Below, in pieces: positions 25,089 through 33,194 of a stretch of DNA of 64,000 nucleotides (position 1 is the stretch's first letter; each line of letters opens with the position of its first letter). Under the pieces are notes generated by a model. It searched no databases and was not told the origin of the DNA. It worked only from the letters and a program-made list of their open reading frames with translations. Position numbers and translations under genes: made by a program. This stretch comes from Symmachiella macrocystis. Lineage in GTDB: Bacteria > Planctomycetota > Planctomycetia > Planctomycetales > Planctomycetaceae. Location: the NCBI RefSeq assembly GCF_007860075.1, contig NZ_SJPP01000005.1, positions 28,685-92,684 on the forward strand, in the 5' to 3' direction.

Positions 25089-25294
25089 TGGCCATTTACC
25101 GTCGCGATCACCGTCGAGATGTTTTGCCGATGGGAAATCCGTATAACCTTACCCGGAAGCCAGTTTGGGAATCCGCCGTCGCACCATCGCGGAGGTTCCT
25201 ATTTATTTGGAGTAATACACGCATTTTAAAAAAACACAAATATATGGCGCACAATAGGAAACGTCGCGACGGTGCGACGGTAGCTCGCTGTTGA
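25088..25294 (+). CDS. Short coupled ORF running into a palindromic element
   Basis: 68 codons. The ATG overlaps the helicase stop (TAATG), so coupled translation is likely. The N-terminal ~29 residues (AIYRRDHRRDVLPMGNPYNL) look native. From about codon 30 the frame crosses a 105 bp inverted-repeat element (25176-25280) and ends just past it, so the original C-terminus has probably been replaced. Likely a truncated small gene of unknown function. Confidence 0.45.
   Translation: MAIYRRDHRRDVLPMGNPYNLTRKPVWESAVAPSRRFLFIWSNTRILKKHKYMAHNRKRRDGATVARC
25176..25280. repeat. MITE-like element: 28-bp terminal inverted repeats, AT-rich core
   Basis: Left end 25176-25203 begins CCGTCGCACCATCGCGGAGG; the right end 25253-25280 is its reverse complement at 24 of 28 positions. 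The ~49 bp core is AT-rich with runs of A. The structure is that of a non-autonomous inverted-repeat element inserted in the small ORF after the helicase gene. Confidence 0.8.
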
Positions 25295-25425
25295 TCACAG
25301 ATCACAGCCTTAAGACTTCTTCCAGAACGTCGACCGCCGCGCAACCACCCCTACCCTAAATGACCATGGCGAGGCCGCCGTGCGTTAATGACTACGATCA
25401 ATTTATATTCATAGGAAACCACACA

Positions 25426-26703
25426 ATGCAAATAGACCAACGCCCCCTCACTGACATCCAGCACTACGAGAACAATCCTCGACTCAATGACGGCGCCGTC
25501 GACGCCGTAGCGAAGTCCATCCAAGAGTTCGGCTTCCGGCAGCCGATCGTCGTCGACGAAGACGGCGTGATTATCGTCGGCCATACCCGCTACAAAGCCG
25601 CGCAGAAACTGGGCCTGGAAACAATCCCGGTCCACGTAGTCACCGGGCTCAGCGCGGCACAAATCAAGGCCTACCGCCTCGCCGACAACAAAACCGGCGA
25701 ATTGGCCGATTGGGATCAAGCCTTGTTGCCGGCCGAGCTATTGGACCTACAAGAAGTCGACTTCGACCTGGATACGATCGGCTTCACACCCGACGACCTG
25801 GCGAAGATGCTGGGCACCGATCCGGCCGATGGCTTGACCGACCCCGACGCGATCCCAGAACCGCCCGACGAGGCGACCACGCAACCGGGCGACCTGTGGA
25901 TCCTCGGCGATCACCGGCTATTGTGCGGAGACAGCGCCAACCCGGCCGACGTGGACCGCTTGCTGGACGGCGCGGCGATCCATTTGGTGAACACCGATCC
26001 ACCCTACAATGTCAAAGTCGAGCCCCGGTCGAACAACGCCATCGCTGCCGGGCTCTCCTCCTTCTCGGCAAATCAGAAATCTGCCACGCAAACCAAGCTC
26101 CGTGCCAAGGATCGACCACTGGCCAATGACTTCGTGTCCGACGAAGAATTCGACCGCCTGCTCGTCGCGTGGTTCGGCAATATCGCACGGGTCATAGTTC
26201 CCGGCGGCGCGTTCTATATCTGGGGAGGCTACGCCAACCTGGGGAACTACCCGCCGGTGCTCAAAACCTCCGGGCTCTACTTCTCGCAGGCCATCGTGTG
26301 GGACAAAGAACACCCCGTGTTGAGCCGCAAAGATTTTATGGGCGGTTTCGAACTGGCGTTCTACGGCTGGAAGGAAGGAGCCGGTCACAAATTCTACGGT
26401 CCCAACAATGCCGTCGACCTGTGGCACGTCAAGAAAGTCAATCCTCAGAGCATGATCCATCTCACCGAAAAACCAGTGGAATTGGCCACACGGGCCATCG
26501 AGTATTCCTCCAGGATCGGCGAGAACGTGCTGGATCTGTTCGGCGGCAGCGGGTCGACGCTGATCGGTTGCCAGCAAACCGGCCGCAAGGCATTCCTGAT
26601 GGAATTCGATCCGTTGTACTGCGATGTGATTGTGAGTCGCTGGGAAGCGTTCACCGGCCAAATAGCACGGCGCGTTCCACAGACAGCCAAAATCCCCGCC
26701 TAA
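25426..26703 (+). CDS. ParB-like nuclease domain fused to DNA methyltransferase
   Basis: 425 residues from the ATG at 25426; a frame to 25360 lacks a ribosome site. Residues 1-~110 are a ParB/sulfiredoxin-like domain (LTDIQHYENNPRLND, GFRQPIVVDEDGVIIVGHTR, YRLADNK). Residues ~150-415 are a DNA amino-methyltransferase: catalytic NTDPPYNV, later AdoMet motif LDLFGGSGSTLIG. Motif order (DPPY before FxGxG) is the beta class, N4-cytosine or N6-adenine. Such fusions are common on phages and integrated elements, where they protect or mark element DNA without a partner restriction enzyme. No endonuclease partner is adjacent; the gene at 27603 is a distant possibility. Confidence 0.92.
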   Translation: MQIDQRPLTDIQHYENNPRLNDGAVDAVAKSIQEFGFRQPIVVDEDGVIIVGHTRYKAAQKLGLETIPVHVVTGLSAAQIKAYRLADNKTGELADWDQALLPAELLDLQEVDFDLDTIGFTPDDLAKMLGTDPADGLTDPDAIPEPPDEATTQPGDLWILGDHRLLCGDSANPADVDRLLDGAAIHLVNTDPPYNVKVEPRSNNAIAAGLSSFSANQKSATQTKLRAKDRPLANDFVSDEEFDRLLVAWFGNIARVIVPGGAFYIWGGYANLGNYPPVLKTSGLYFSQAIVWDKEHPVLSRKDFMGGFELAFYGWKEGAGHKFYGPNNAVDLWHVKKVNPQSMIHLTEKPVELATRAIEYSSRIGENVLDLFGGSGSTLIGCQQTGRKAFLMEFDPLYCDVIVSRWEAFTGQIARRVPQTAKIPA

Positions 26704-26725
26704 TAATAGATTGGAGTTAGAGAAC

Positions 26726-27430
26726 ATGGCGTCCAAGAGCGTCATCAAAAGCCGCGTGCAAGAGGTGCTGAGGCTCATACTGGCCGGCGCGGAATTCCCC
26801 GAAGTTCGGCAACATGCGACTCAGCAAGGCTGGGAGCTGAGTGACCGGCAGGTACGGCGGTACATAGAGGCCGCCTATCGCCAATTCACCAAACTCACCG
26901 TCCGCGCTGTGGAACAACTCCTTGGCCGGCACATTATGCAGCGGCGGAGTCTGTTTGCCCGCGCGCTCAAAAACGGCGACCTACGGACCGCGCTGGCAGT
27001 TCTGCAGGACGAGGCCAAATTGGAGGGCTTGTATCCGCCCAGCAAGATTGCGCCCACCACGCCCGACGGTCGGCAACCGTATGCGCCGCATTGCAGCATT
27101 GAGTTGCAGGAACGCCTACCACGGTTGGTGATCGCGCAATCAAACCATGACGACGCGGAGATGCGGCTACTGGAACAGGCGTCGCCCCGCAAGTTTTACG
27201 CGGCGCCCGACATTGCGATGCCCCTACAGCGGCTGAACGTGATGGCGTTGATCTACGTCAACGAACAACTGGAACAGGCGGGACAGTTGTTGCATGCGTT
27301 CGCGATGACCAATTGGGAGGGTGATCCGGACGGTGTGTGGAACGCGATTGCTGCGGCCGCCGCTTACCGATTTCGGATCGGTAAGTTGGCCTGGGAAGAA
27401 TTCACAACGGAGATCGGCGTCCCCTGGTGA
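26726..27430 (+). CDS. Phage terminase-small-subunit-like HTH protein
   Basis: 234 residues starting after GGAGTTAGAGAAC. The N-terminal ~60 residues look like an HTH domain (VIKSRVQEVLRLILAGAEFP, LSDRQVRRYIEAAYRQFTKL), and the next section (RRSLFARALKNGDLRTALAV, LQDEAKLEGLYPPSK) is typical of phage-like DNA-packaging small subunits. The C-terminal half is unfamiliar. It follows the methyltransferase by 22 bp, so probably one transcript. No large terminase or capsid genes follow, so a packaging role is doubtful; a DNA-binding role in the element is more likely. Confidence 0.6.
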   Translation: MASKSVIKSRVQEVLRLILAGAEFPEVRQHATQQGWELSDRQVRRYIEAAYRQFTKLTVRAVEQLLGRHIMQRRSLFARALKNGDLRTALAVLQDEAKLEGLYPPSKIAPTTPDGRQPYAPHCSIELQERLPRLVIAQSNHDDAEMRLLEQASPRKFYAAPDIAMPLQRLNVMALIYVNEQLEQAGQLLHAFAMTNWEGDPDGVWNAIAAAAAYRFRIGKLAWEEFTTEIGVPW

Positions 27431-27437
27431 TGCGCTC

Positions 27438-27617
27438 GTGCGAGCGAATTACCAGGGGACGCTGTTGGACGTGTGCGCGGAGAACATTTGTAACTTGGCA
27501 CCGCCGCGGGATCAGTTACAGGCGGTATGTGATGTGGACGTCAAGACATGCATCGCCGATCAGGTTAAAAGTTGGCGGGAGATCAACAACGGCAGATGGG
27601 ATTCAGTTGACTCTTGA
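27438..27617 (+). CDS. Possible short ORF after the HTH protein
   Basis: From GTG 27438 the frame gives 59 residues with ordinary protein character (ANYQGTLLDVCAENICNLAP, QVKSWREINNGRWDSVDS). There is no clear ribosome site. It could be a small gene or the tail of a deleted one. Low confidence. Confidence 0.3.
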   Translation: MRANYQGTLLDVCAENICNLAPPRDQLQAVCDVDVKTCIADQVKSWREINNGRWDSVDS

Positions 27618-28172
27618 GAACACGCTTGGTCGTTTGAGATGATCCGTTTCGGCATGCAACTGCAGAAAACAGTCGTCTAAAACGCGAAACCGATGAGAAA
27701 GTAACTTCTGTTCTTCGGACTCATAACTAGTTTGGGGCTTCTTGTGAATTCCGGCCCAGACGAACAGGACATCCTCCGACATCGGATAATTCTTCGCATC
27801 GACCGCTGGTCCTCGGAATCGAGTGTTGGACACCGAAACTCGTCTGCGATTTCGTGCAAGGATACGTAACGTCTCTAGATCTTTATCATGAGATGGCAAG
27901 GCGCGGGGTTGATACTTGATTTCAATGACAGCGATCACTTCTCTGGTGTTACAGATTACGATGTCGGGGAAGAAGACCCGCTTCGTTCCGACTTTCATTC
28001 CAGGTTCAATGAACATCCGTCGCGTCTTGGGTGGCAGTGTTCGATTGAGTTGGGCCCAGAGTGATGCCTGCAAACTCCGTTCGGAGTTGATCCGCTGATT
28101 ACAATAATCACGCGTGATAGCACGCTGCCAGGCGCGAATGACTTGTACTTGCAAAGGGCGTCGAACCGCCAT
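27603..28172 (-). CDS. PD-(D/E)XK nuclease-like protein
   Basis: 189 residues from the ATG at 28172 (GGAG 10 bp upstream). The centre contains FFPDIVICNTREVIAVIEIK: a Pro-Asp, a hydrophobic strand, then Glu-x-Lys, the pattern of the PD-(D/E)XK nuclease core. Before it is a helical region with RSLQASLWAQLNRTL, and after it HDKDLETLRILARNR. This fits small restriction-like or repair nucleases. It is opposite in strand to its neighbours and lies between the HTH gene and the integrase. Cleavage activity is inference from a single motif. Confidence 0.6.
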   Translation of the reverse strand: MAVRRPLQVQVIRAWQRAITRDYCNQRINSERSLQASLWAQLNRTLPPKTRRMFIEPGMKVGTKRVFFPDIVICNTREVIAVIEIKYQPRALPSHDKDLETLRILARNRRRVSVSNTRFRGPAVDAKNYPMSEDVLFVWAGIHKKPQTSYESEEQKLLSHRFRVLDDCFLQLHAETDHLKRPSVFSRVN

Positions 28173-28284
28173 ATGCCGCCACTCCAATCGTCGAGGGGGT
28201 TTGGTCAGTGAACTCGTCGGCTCGCAATCATACAACAGACCGGCATCTATCCGCGAATAGGACCATCGATCACTTTTTCTCCAA

Positions 28285-28299
28285 AAATGGTAACCATTT
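28285..28299. promoter_or_regulatory. Palindromic site upstream of the integrase gene
   Basis: AAATGGT-A-ACCATTT: two perfect 7-bp arms around one base, in the 248 bp gap between the divergent nuclease and integrase genes. A second partial CACCATTTTCG lies ~13 bp downstream. It looks like an operator for a small dimeric repressor, or part of a recombinase-binding region. Confidence 0.45.
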
Positions 28300-28420
28300 C
28301 ATACAAACTGCGCACCATTTTCGTTGAGTTTCGGGCGGGTGTGAGGTAACTGGTGGGTGACCAAAAAGTGTCAAAAAATGTCCGGATTTGTGTCATTATC
28401 ACCTTGGGGTAAACCCGCGC

Positions 28421-29059
28421 ATGCATGCATTTGAGCCTTGGAATATAGACGTTTCGCAGATCCTCACCCGCCGGGAATTAATGTCCGTCGTGACATCTTT
28501 GAAAACGCGGTCGGATCGGTTGCCGAATGTGCAACAGAACCTGGCGCTGGTACGACTGGCGTACTGCTGCGGTCTGCGAGCCAGCGAGATTGGTGGTTTG
28601 AAATTGGCGGATGTGACGACGGGTATTTCCCGGTCGTTTATCCAGGTCCGCGCCGAAACCGCCAAAGGGGGCCATGCCCGGCGCGTGCCGCTATGGTGGG
28701 ATGCTGGGACGTTGGAGGACCTTACGGACTGGAAGTCGAAACGCAAATCGCAGGCCGCGCGCTCCGGTGATCCGTTCCTCTGTTCGCTGCAGGCTGCGAC
28801 GTTTGGCAAGCCAATTAATCGGCATGTGCTCCGGCGGAGATTCTTGACCGCCTGCCGCGTATTGGGCTGGGATCGCTTACGAACGCTTACGCTACATCAC
28901 GGCCGGCATACGTTCATTAGTCACGCACTGGCCGGTAATCGCACGTTGGCGGAAGTCCGCGCGGCAGCGGGACATGCGAGTTTACTAACCACCAGTGCGT
29001 ATCTGCATGTAGCAGTGGACGACGACGGCACGGTGGGGGATTTGTTTGCGTTTGCGTGA
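28421..29059 (+). CDS. Tyrosine recombinase/integrase
   Basis: 212 residues from ATG 28421. The catalytic domain of the XerC/D-lambda integrase class is complete: Arg in YCCGLRASEIGGL, the Lys-bearing beta region (ETAKGGHARRVPL), HHGRHTF (His-x-x-Arg), GHASLLTTSAYLH with the final His and nucleophilic Tyr. The N-terminal core-binding domain is very short, so the protein is smaller than a typical integrase (~300 residues). It is the last gene of the mobile region, where an integrase and attachment site would be expected, but no tRNA or flanking direct repeat was identified. Confidence 0.88.
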   Translation: MHAFEPWNIDVSQILTRRELMSVVTSLKTRSDRLPNVQQNLALVRLAYCCGLRASEIGGLKLADVTTGISRSFIQVRAETAKGGHARRVPLWWDAGTLEDLTDWKSKRKSQAARSGDPFLCSLQAATFGKPINRHVLRRRFLTACRVLGWDRLRTLTLHHGRHTFISHALAGNRTLAEVRAAAGHASLLTTSAYLHVAVDDDGTVGDLFAFA

Positions 29060-29307
29060 ATTGCGTGGTCGGTATGGGCAAAGGATACACGGCCTTTTGA
29101 TCTGACGAGTCAGTCGTGTTGTCGCAATTCCTAGAATACCAATAGGAAGAACGCATCCGTCACCGCTCTGTTGCTGTGTCATCATGGACTACCCCGATAC
29201 AATGAGGAACTTGACCTTAGCCGATTTGCCGTAGCAAAACGTATATATAAAAAATTTACTCGCCCCATCAAACCTCTAAAAAATGTCCTGGAGATAACGA
29301 GAAATCC

Positions 29308-30585
29308 ATGAGAATGATATACACCACGACCCGCTTCTCAGATCATGTGTCGTCCGTAAAACACCTGCGGGTCCTGGGTGCCTGTCTTCTGGTGGTGAAC
29401 GTGATCTTTGCAGATCACACCATTGCCGAGACGGCTCGGCCTCTGCGGCTGATATACAACAGCGATGCGGACAATATGTTTATTTACGTCAAGCCACCGA
29501 TGCGGCCAGCGGACGTGTATGCCTACGTAGACGAAATCGCCGCCGCGGGCGTTACGACAATCTATATGTGCCCGAACTACGGAATGCCGGTCAACTATCC
29601 GAGCGACGTGACGCAAATGTTCGGAACTGGACTGACCGCCGAACAGGACGAGCATGTCGCGAAAGTCGCCCCGGAGAAATCTTCACTGGAACGGGGGGCC
29701 GCGAATTTGCGATCTCTCGTAGCGGCTGGACATTCCCCGCTCGGATTGGTCATCGATCGCGCGCGTGTAAAAGGATTGGAGACATTCATCACGTTTCGAC
29801 CCAATGAAGTGCATTGGATCGATAAACCGGACGACTTTCCGATCAACCTCTTGCTCTCGAAATATTGGCGGGAACATCCGCAATGGCGAATTGGCAAGGC
29901 GGGTGACGCGATCGGCCAGTTGCACCGCGACATCCTTGGCCCACGGACCAGCCCGGTTGTCGCCGGCTGGTTACCCGGAGGAATGAACTTTGCGGTTCCG
30001 GAGGTCCGCGCGCAGCGTCTGGCACAATTGCGGGAATGCTGCGAGCGATTTAACATTGATGGCCTCGACATTGATTTCCAGCGGTTTCCGATGTACTTTC
30101 GCATCGGTGAAGAAGCGGCAAATATCAAGACAATGACCGCTTGGATTGCTGAAGTTCGGAAAATGACTAAAGAGGTCGCCAGGAAACGTGGGCAACCGAT
30201 ACTGCTTTCCGTACGTGTAATGGCTAAGCCGCAACAGAATCTTGGCCTGGGGCTGGATCCAGTCGACTGGGCAAGAAAAGGGATGATCGACATCGTCGTC
30301 GCGTCACATTACCTGCACAATAACTTTCCGCTGCCGATCGGCGAATATCGGGAACTGCTCCCGAACGACGTTCCCCTGTATGGTTCGATTGAAGTTGAGG
30401 CGAGCGCGGATAACTATCGTCGCATCGCCAAACGGATGTGGGATGATGGCGTGGACGGGATCATGATGTTTAACTTCTTCACGTGCAGAGAACTGGGAAC
30501 CGAGCCGGAATTTGGACTGTTGAAAGAATTGGGCGACCCGTCACAACTTAAGGCGGATGATACGAAACCGGATGAAGGTGACTAA
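29308..30585 (+). CDS. Secreted TIM-barrel glycosidase-like protein
   Basis: 425 residues with an N-terminal signal peptide (VLGACLLVVNVIFADHTIAE). The body has the pattern of a family-10-like glycosyl hydrolase barrel: VDEIAAAGVTTIYMCPNYGM, GLETFITFRPNEVHW, then FNIDGLDIDFQRFP with the paired Asp, PILLSVRVMAKP, and DGVDGIMMFNFF at the barrel end. Long loops may bind substrate. Reaction and substrate are not certain; carbohydrate cleavage is the best guess. It overlaps the frame of the formamidase-like gene only upstream of that gene's true start, and the two are probably co-transcribed (22 bp gap). Confidence 0.7.
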   Translation: MRMIYTTTRFSDHVSSVKHLRVLGACLLVVNVIFADHTIAETARPLRLIYNSDADNMFIYVKPPMRPADVYAYVDEIAAAGVTTIYMCPNYGMPVNYPSDVTQMFGTGLTAEQDEHVAKVAPEKSSLERGAANLRSLVAAGHSPLGLVIDRARVKGLETFITFRPNEVHWIDKPDDFPINLLLSKYWREHPQWRIGKAGDAIGQLHRDILGPRTSPVVAGWLPGGMNFAVPEVRAQRLAQLRECCERFNIDGLDIDFQRFPMYFRIGEEAANIKTMTAWIAEVRKMTKEVARKRGQPILLSVRVMAKPQQNLGLGLDPVDWARKGMIDIVVASHYLHNNFPLPIGEYRELLPNDVPLYGSIEVEASADNYRRIAKRMWDDGVDGIMMFNFFTCRELGTEPEFGLLKELGDPSQLKADDTKPDEGD

Positions 30586-30607
30586 ACACTTTTCGAGGCG
30601 CGAGCAG

Positions 30608-31966
30608 ATGGCAACCACAATCCCGGCAAACGACAAGACGAATCCCCAACAATCCCGAACTGGTGATTCCGGCTGTGAAACGTTGTTCGTCGACGAGTAC
30701 ATCGACGGTATTCTGGATCCGATCAAGGAAATGCTGGGACCGGTCCGCGACGGCGGGCATATTGTAGCGAACACGACGCCGGGGTGTTGGGGACCGATGA
30801 TCACGCCGGCGATTCGCGGGGGACATGAGGTCACACGGCCAGTCGCCGTTGCCGGCGCGGACGTGGGAGATGCGATTGCAATTCGTATCAAGGAAATCAC
30901 CGTTACTTCCTTGGCGACTGCGTCGGGGAACGATCGCACCATGGAAGGACGATTCCAAGGCGACCCGTATTGTGCTGCCGTCTGCCCCCAATGTGGGACT
31001 TCTCATCCAGAGACGGTGATTAAAGGCATTGGTCCTGAATCGGTTCGATGCACGAATTGCGGGGCGGATGCGACTCCGTTTACTTTCGCCAATGGGTATA
31101 CCATTGTATTTGACGCGAACCGGACCTTGGGAGTCACGCTTCCCCAGGAGGCGGCCGAGAAGATGGCGCTGGATGCACGCAAGTTCGCTGCACTCCCGGA
31201 CGGCTCGGTGCAGAATCCGATTTTGACTTTTGCCCCGCACGATTTGGTGGGCATAGTCGCCCGCCTAAGACCGTTCCTGGGTCAGTTGGGTACTACACCC
31301 GCGGTTGCCATGCCGGACTCACACAATGCGGGGGATTTTGGAGCATTCCTGGTCGGTGCCCCGCATGAATTCGCTCTGACCGAAGAGCAATTAAAACTAC
31401 GAACCGACGGGCATATGGATATTGATGTCGTCCGCGCCGGCGCAGTGTTGATTTGCCCAGTCAAGGTACCTGGCGGCGGCGTCTATCTGGGCGACATGCA
31501 TGCATTGCAAGGCGACGGCGAAATCGCAGGACACACTTGTGATGTTGCCGGAACAGTCACATTGCAAGTCAGTATCATAAAAGACCTCGACATCGATGGC
31601 CCGATTTTACTGCCACTTGTCGACGATCTTCCGTTTCTCGCTCGGCCGTTGACAATTGAAGAAAAAGCCCAGGCTGCGACACTCGCCCAATCCTATGGTT
31701 TGCACACGCTGGAACAATCAGCACCGATTTCAGTGATCGGTACAGCCGCTGATCTGAATTCTGCGACTGAAAACGGGCTGCAGAGGGCGTCTGATCTGCT
31801 CAGTATGTCGTTGCCGGAAGTCAAGAACCGCGCCACCATGACAGGAGCGATTGAGATTGGGCGACATCCTGGTGTCGTGCAGATCACTCTTTGCGCCCCG
31901 CTTGAAAACTTGGAACGTGCGGGTTTATTACCAATTGTCAGCGACTATTACGGAATCAAATGCTAA
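30608..31966 (+). CDS. Acetamidase/formamidase family amidohydrolase
   Basis: 452 residues from ATG 30608, with GAGG upstream; a longer frame to 30557 overlaps the previous gene. FmdA/AmdA features: GHIVANTTPGCWGPMITPAI early on, PHDLVGIVARL, a Gly/Asp/His-rich centre (MPDSHNAGDFG), and GGGVYLGDMHALQGDGEIAG, the conserved metal-binding region of the family. An insertion (AVCPQCGTSHPETVIKGIG and VRCTNCGAD) forms a CPxC...CxxC zinc ribbon, which is unusual. The family releases ammonia from small amides such as formamide; here the substrate may derive from the neighbouring glycosidase's product, which is speculation. Confidence 0.88.
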   Translation: MATTIPANDKTNPQQSRTGDSGCETLFVDEYIDGILDPIKEMLGPVRDGGHIVANTTPGCWGPMITPAIRGGHEVTRPVAVAGADVGDAIAIRIKEITVTSLATASGNDRTMEGRFQGDPYCAAVCPQCGTSHPETVIKGIGPESVRCTNCGADATPFTFANGYTIVFDANRTLGVTLPQEAAEKMALDARKFAALPDGSVQNPILTFAPHDLVGIVARLRPFLGQLGTTPAVAMPDSHNAGDFGAFLVGAPHEFALTEEQLKLRTDGHMDIDVVRAGAVLICPVKVPGGGVYLGDMHALQGDGEIAGHTCDVAGTVTLQVSIIKDLDIDGPILLPLVDDLPFLARPLTIEEKAQAATLAQSYGLHTLEQSAPISVIGTAADLNSATENGLQRASDLLSMSLPEVKNRATMTGAIEIGRHPGVVQITLCAPLENLERAGLLPIVSDYYGIKC

Positions 31967-32269
31967 GTCGCTGCATTGCCCAAAGTTTGTCGCGACGATC
32001 GATTTCACAGCAGTCCATCAATTTCGGTATCCAATGTCGACAACAAGGAGTTGCAGCGCTGCCATCATATTGCCGCAGACGGGGATATTGCCTCGGCATG
32101 GGTGTGAGAGTGAACTATTTCGAAAACCTTTCGAATACTTACACAATTTCTCCACTGAATGGATCTTGTGTTCGCCTCGTGTGTCCCACGGGCGAACCCT
32201 GGTAGTATTCGCTACTCCAACCGAGAAAACATCCCACAGCCAAACGTGGGGCGGTAGTCGCGAAGCGGT
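31967..32269. other. Intergenic stretch, nothing recognised
   Basis: 303 bp between convergent genes. Only short frames without ribosome sites; no strong hairpin seen by eye. Confidence 0.5.
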
Positions 32270-32614
32270 CTATTTCTTCAACGCAAACAACCCACGATCG
32301 GCCTTCGCAAACCGCGAGTCTTCGCTCTTGCGCTGAATATCGCGGAGCAAGGCCGCGTACAGCGTCGCATGCGGCGTCTTGCCGCCGGGGCTGGTCCAGT
32401 AGCCCTTGGCTGCCATCTGCTCGATCATCTGCTTGGTGGTCAGCGGCTCTTTGGCTTCGCTGAGCACTTTGGCGGCGGCGTTGATGGCGCTGAGATTCTT
32501 GGCGCCGGTTTTTCCGGAGGCCTTTGGGGAAAGGGAAATCTGAGTGGTGGTCGTCTTCTTCGTTTTCGGTTTCCGCGTCGTAGTCTTCTTGGTCGTCGTT
32601 TTTTTCGTGGTCAT
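32270..32614 (-). CDS. Histone-H1-like Lys-rich tail plus HARE-HTH domain
   Basis: 114 residues from the ATG at 32614 (AAGGGAC upstream). The first ~40 residues are almost only Lys, Thr and Arg (TTKKTTTKKTTTRKPKTKKT), like the DNA-condensing tails of bacterial H1-like proteins. Residues ~45-112 form a winged-helix HARE-HTH domain (INAAAKVLSEAKEPLTTKQM, AAKGYWTSPGGKTPHATLYA, FAKADRGLFAL), a fold found in chromatin and restriction proteins. It probably binds DNA non-specifically or as a nucleoid protein. Stands alone, with no operon partner. Confidence 0.85.
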   Translation of the reverse strand: MTTKKTTTKKTTTRKPKTKKTTTTQISLSPKASGKTGAKNLSAINAAAKVLSEAKEPLTTKQMIEQMAAKGYWTSPGGKTPHATLYAALLRDIQRKSEDSRFAKADRGLFALKK

Positions 32615-32710
32615 GTCCGTGTCCCTTCGTGAATCGGGTGTCATGTCAGTCCGGCGGCCAACATAGCCACCGAGAACAGGACAGTCAGTTACCTCGTCTG
32701 CCGCGAGACA

Positions 32711-33000
32711 TCCAGCGCTGTGTGGGAGATATTTTCAGAAAATCTCACCCACACGCGAGGTTTTCGATTCCGCAGGTGGTTGGCCGCTGACGAAGCGGGG
32801 AGATTTCGATCAGGCGTTTCTTCGGCGGTTGGCGGGTCTGACGAAGACGGTCGATACTTGTCCCGCATGTGCCCCGTCCTACGTCTTCCGCTGGGGCTCG
32901 ACCCACGCGTACCACGGCCAGGGGCTCATGCACGACCCACACGACGTGAAATGGTACGAGCGTGTTGCTGACGAGGAGCCCGTCGTGGCGACGGCCGGGA
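32711..33000 (+). repeat. ~300 bp dispersed repeat family, copy A
   Basis: Shares extended blocks with 36336-36640 and 56613-56880: CCAGCGCTGT, GGTGGTTGGCCGCTGACGAA, GCTGGGGCTCGAC, TACCACGGCCAGGGG and CATGCACGACCC. In one frame it encodes FRWGSTHAYHGQGLMHDPHD. No terminal repeats were identified and none of the copies has a supported gene. The 580 bp between the HARE-HTH and UbiB genes contain nothing else but a TTCGAAGAGGG motif near 33108. Confidence 0.8.
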
Positions 33001-33194
33001 TTGAGCCGGCGATTGATTCGGAAACGGCTTGTATGTTCGACATTGCACGGTATGACGGGTCCGTGATAGCCAAATAAGATAGTCGAATTCGAATCTGGGA
33101 GGGGATTTCGAAGAGGGCATAGAACGGGGAGCTGCAGTTTACAAGGCTCTTCGAAGGTTGAGACACGGCGATGGGAGAAATGGGCGGTGAGATG

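Noticed and set aside
25918..26778. 286-codon minus-strand frame
   Set aside because: Lies antisense to the methyltransferase, whose motifs are intact; a codon-bias shadow.
29060..29307. tRNA gene as integrase attachment site
   Set aside because: Searched by eye for cloverleaf arms and a GGTTCGA-type T-loop beside the integrase; none found.
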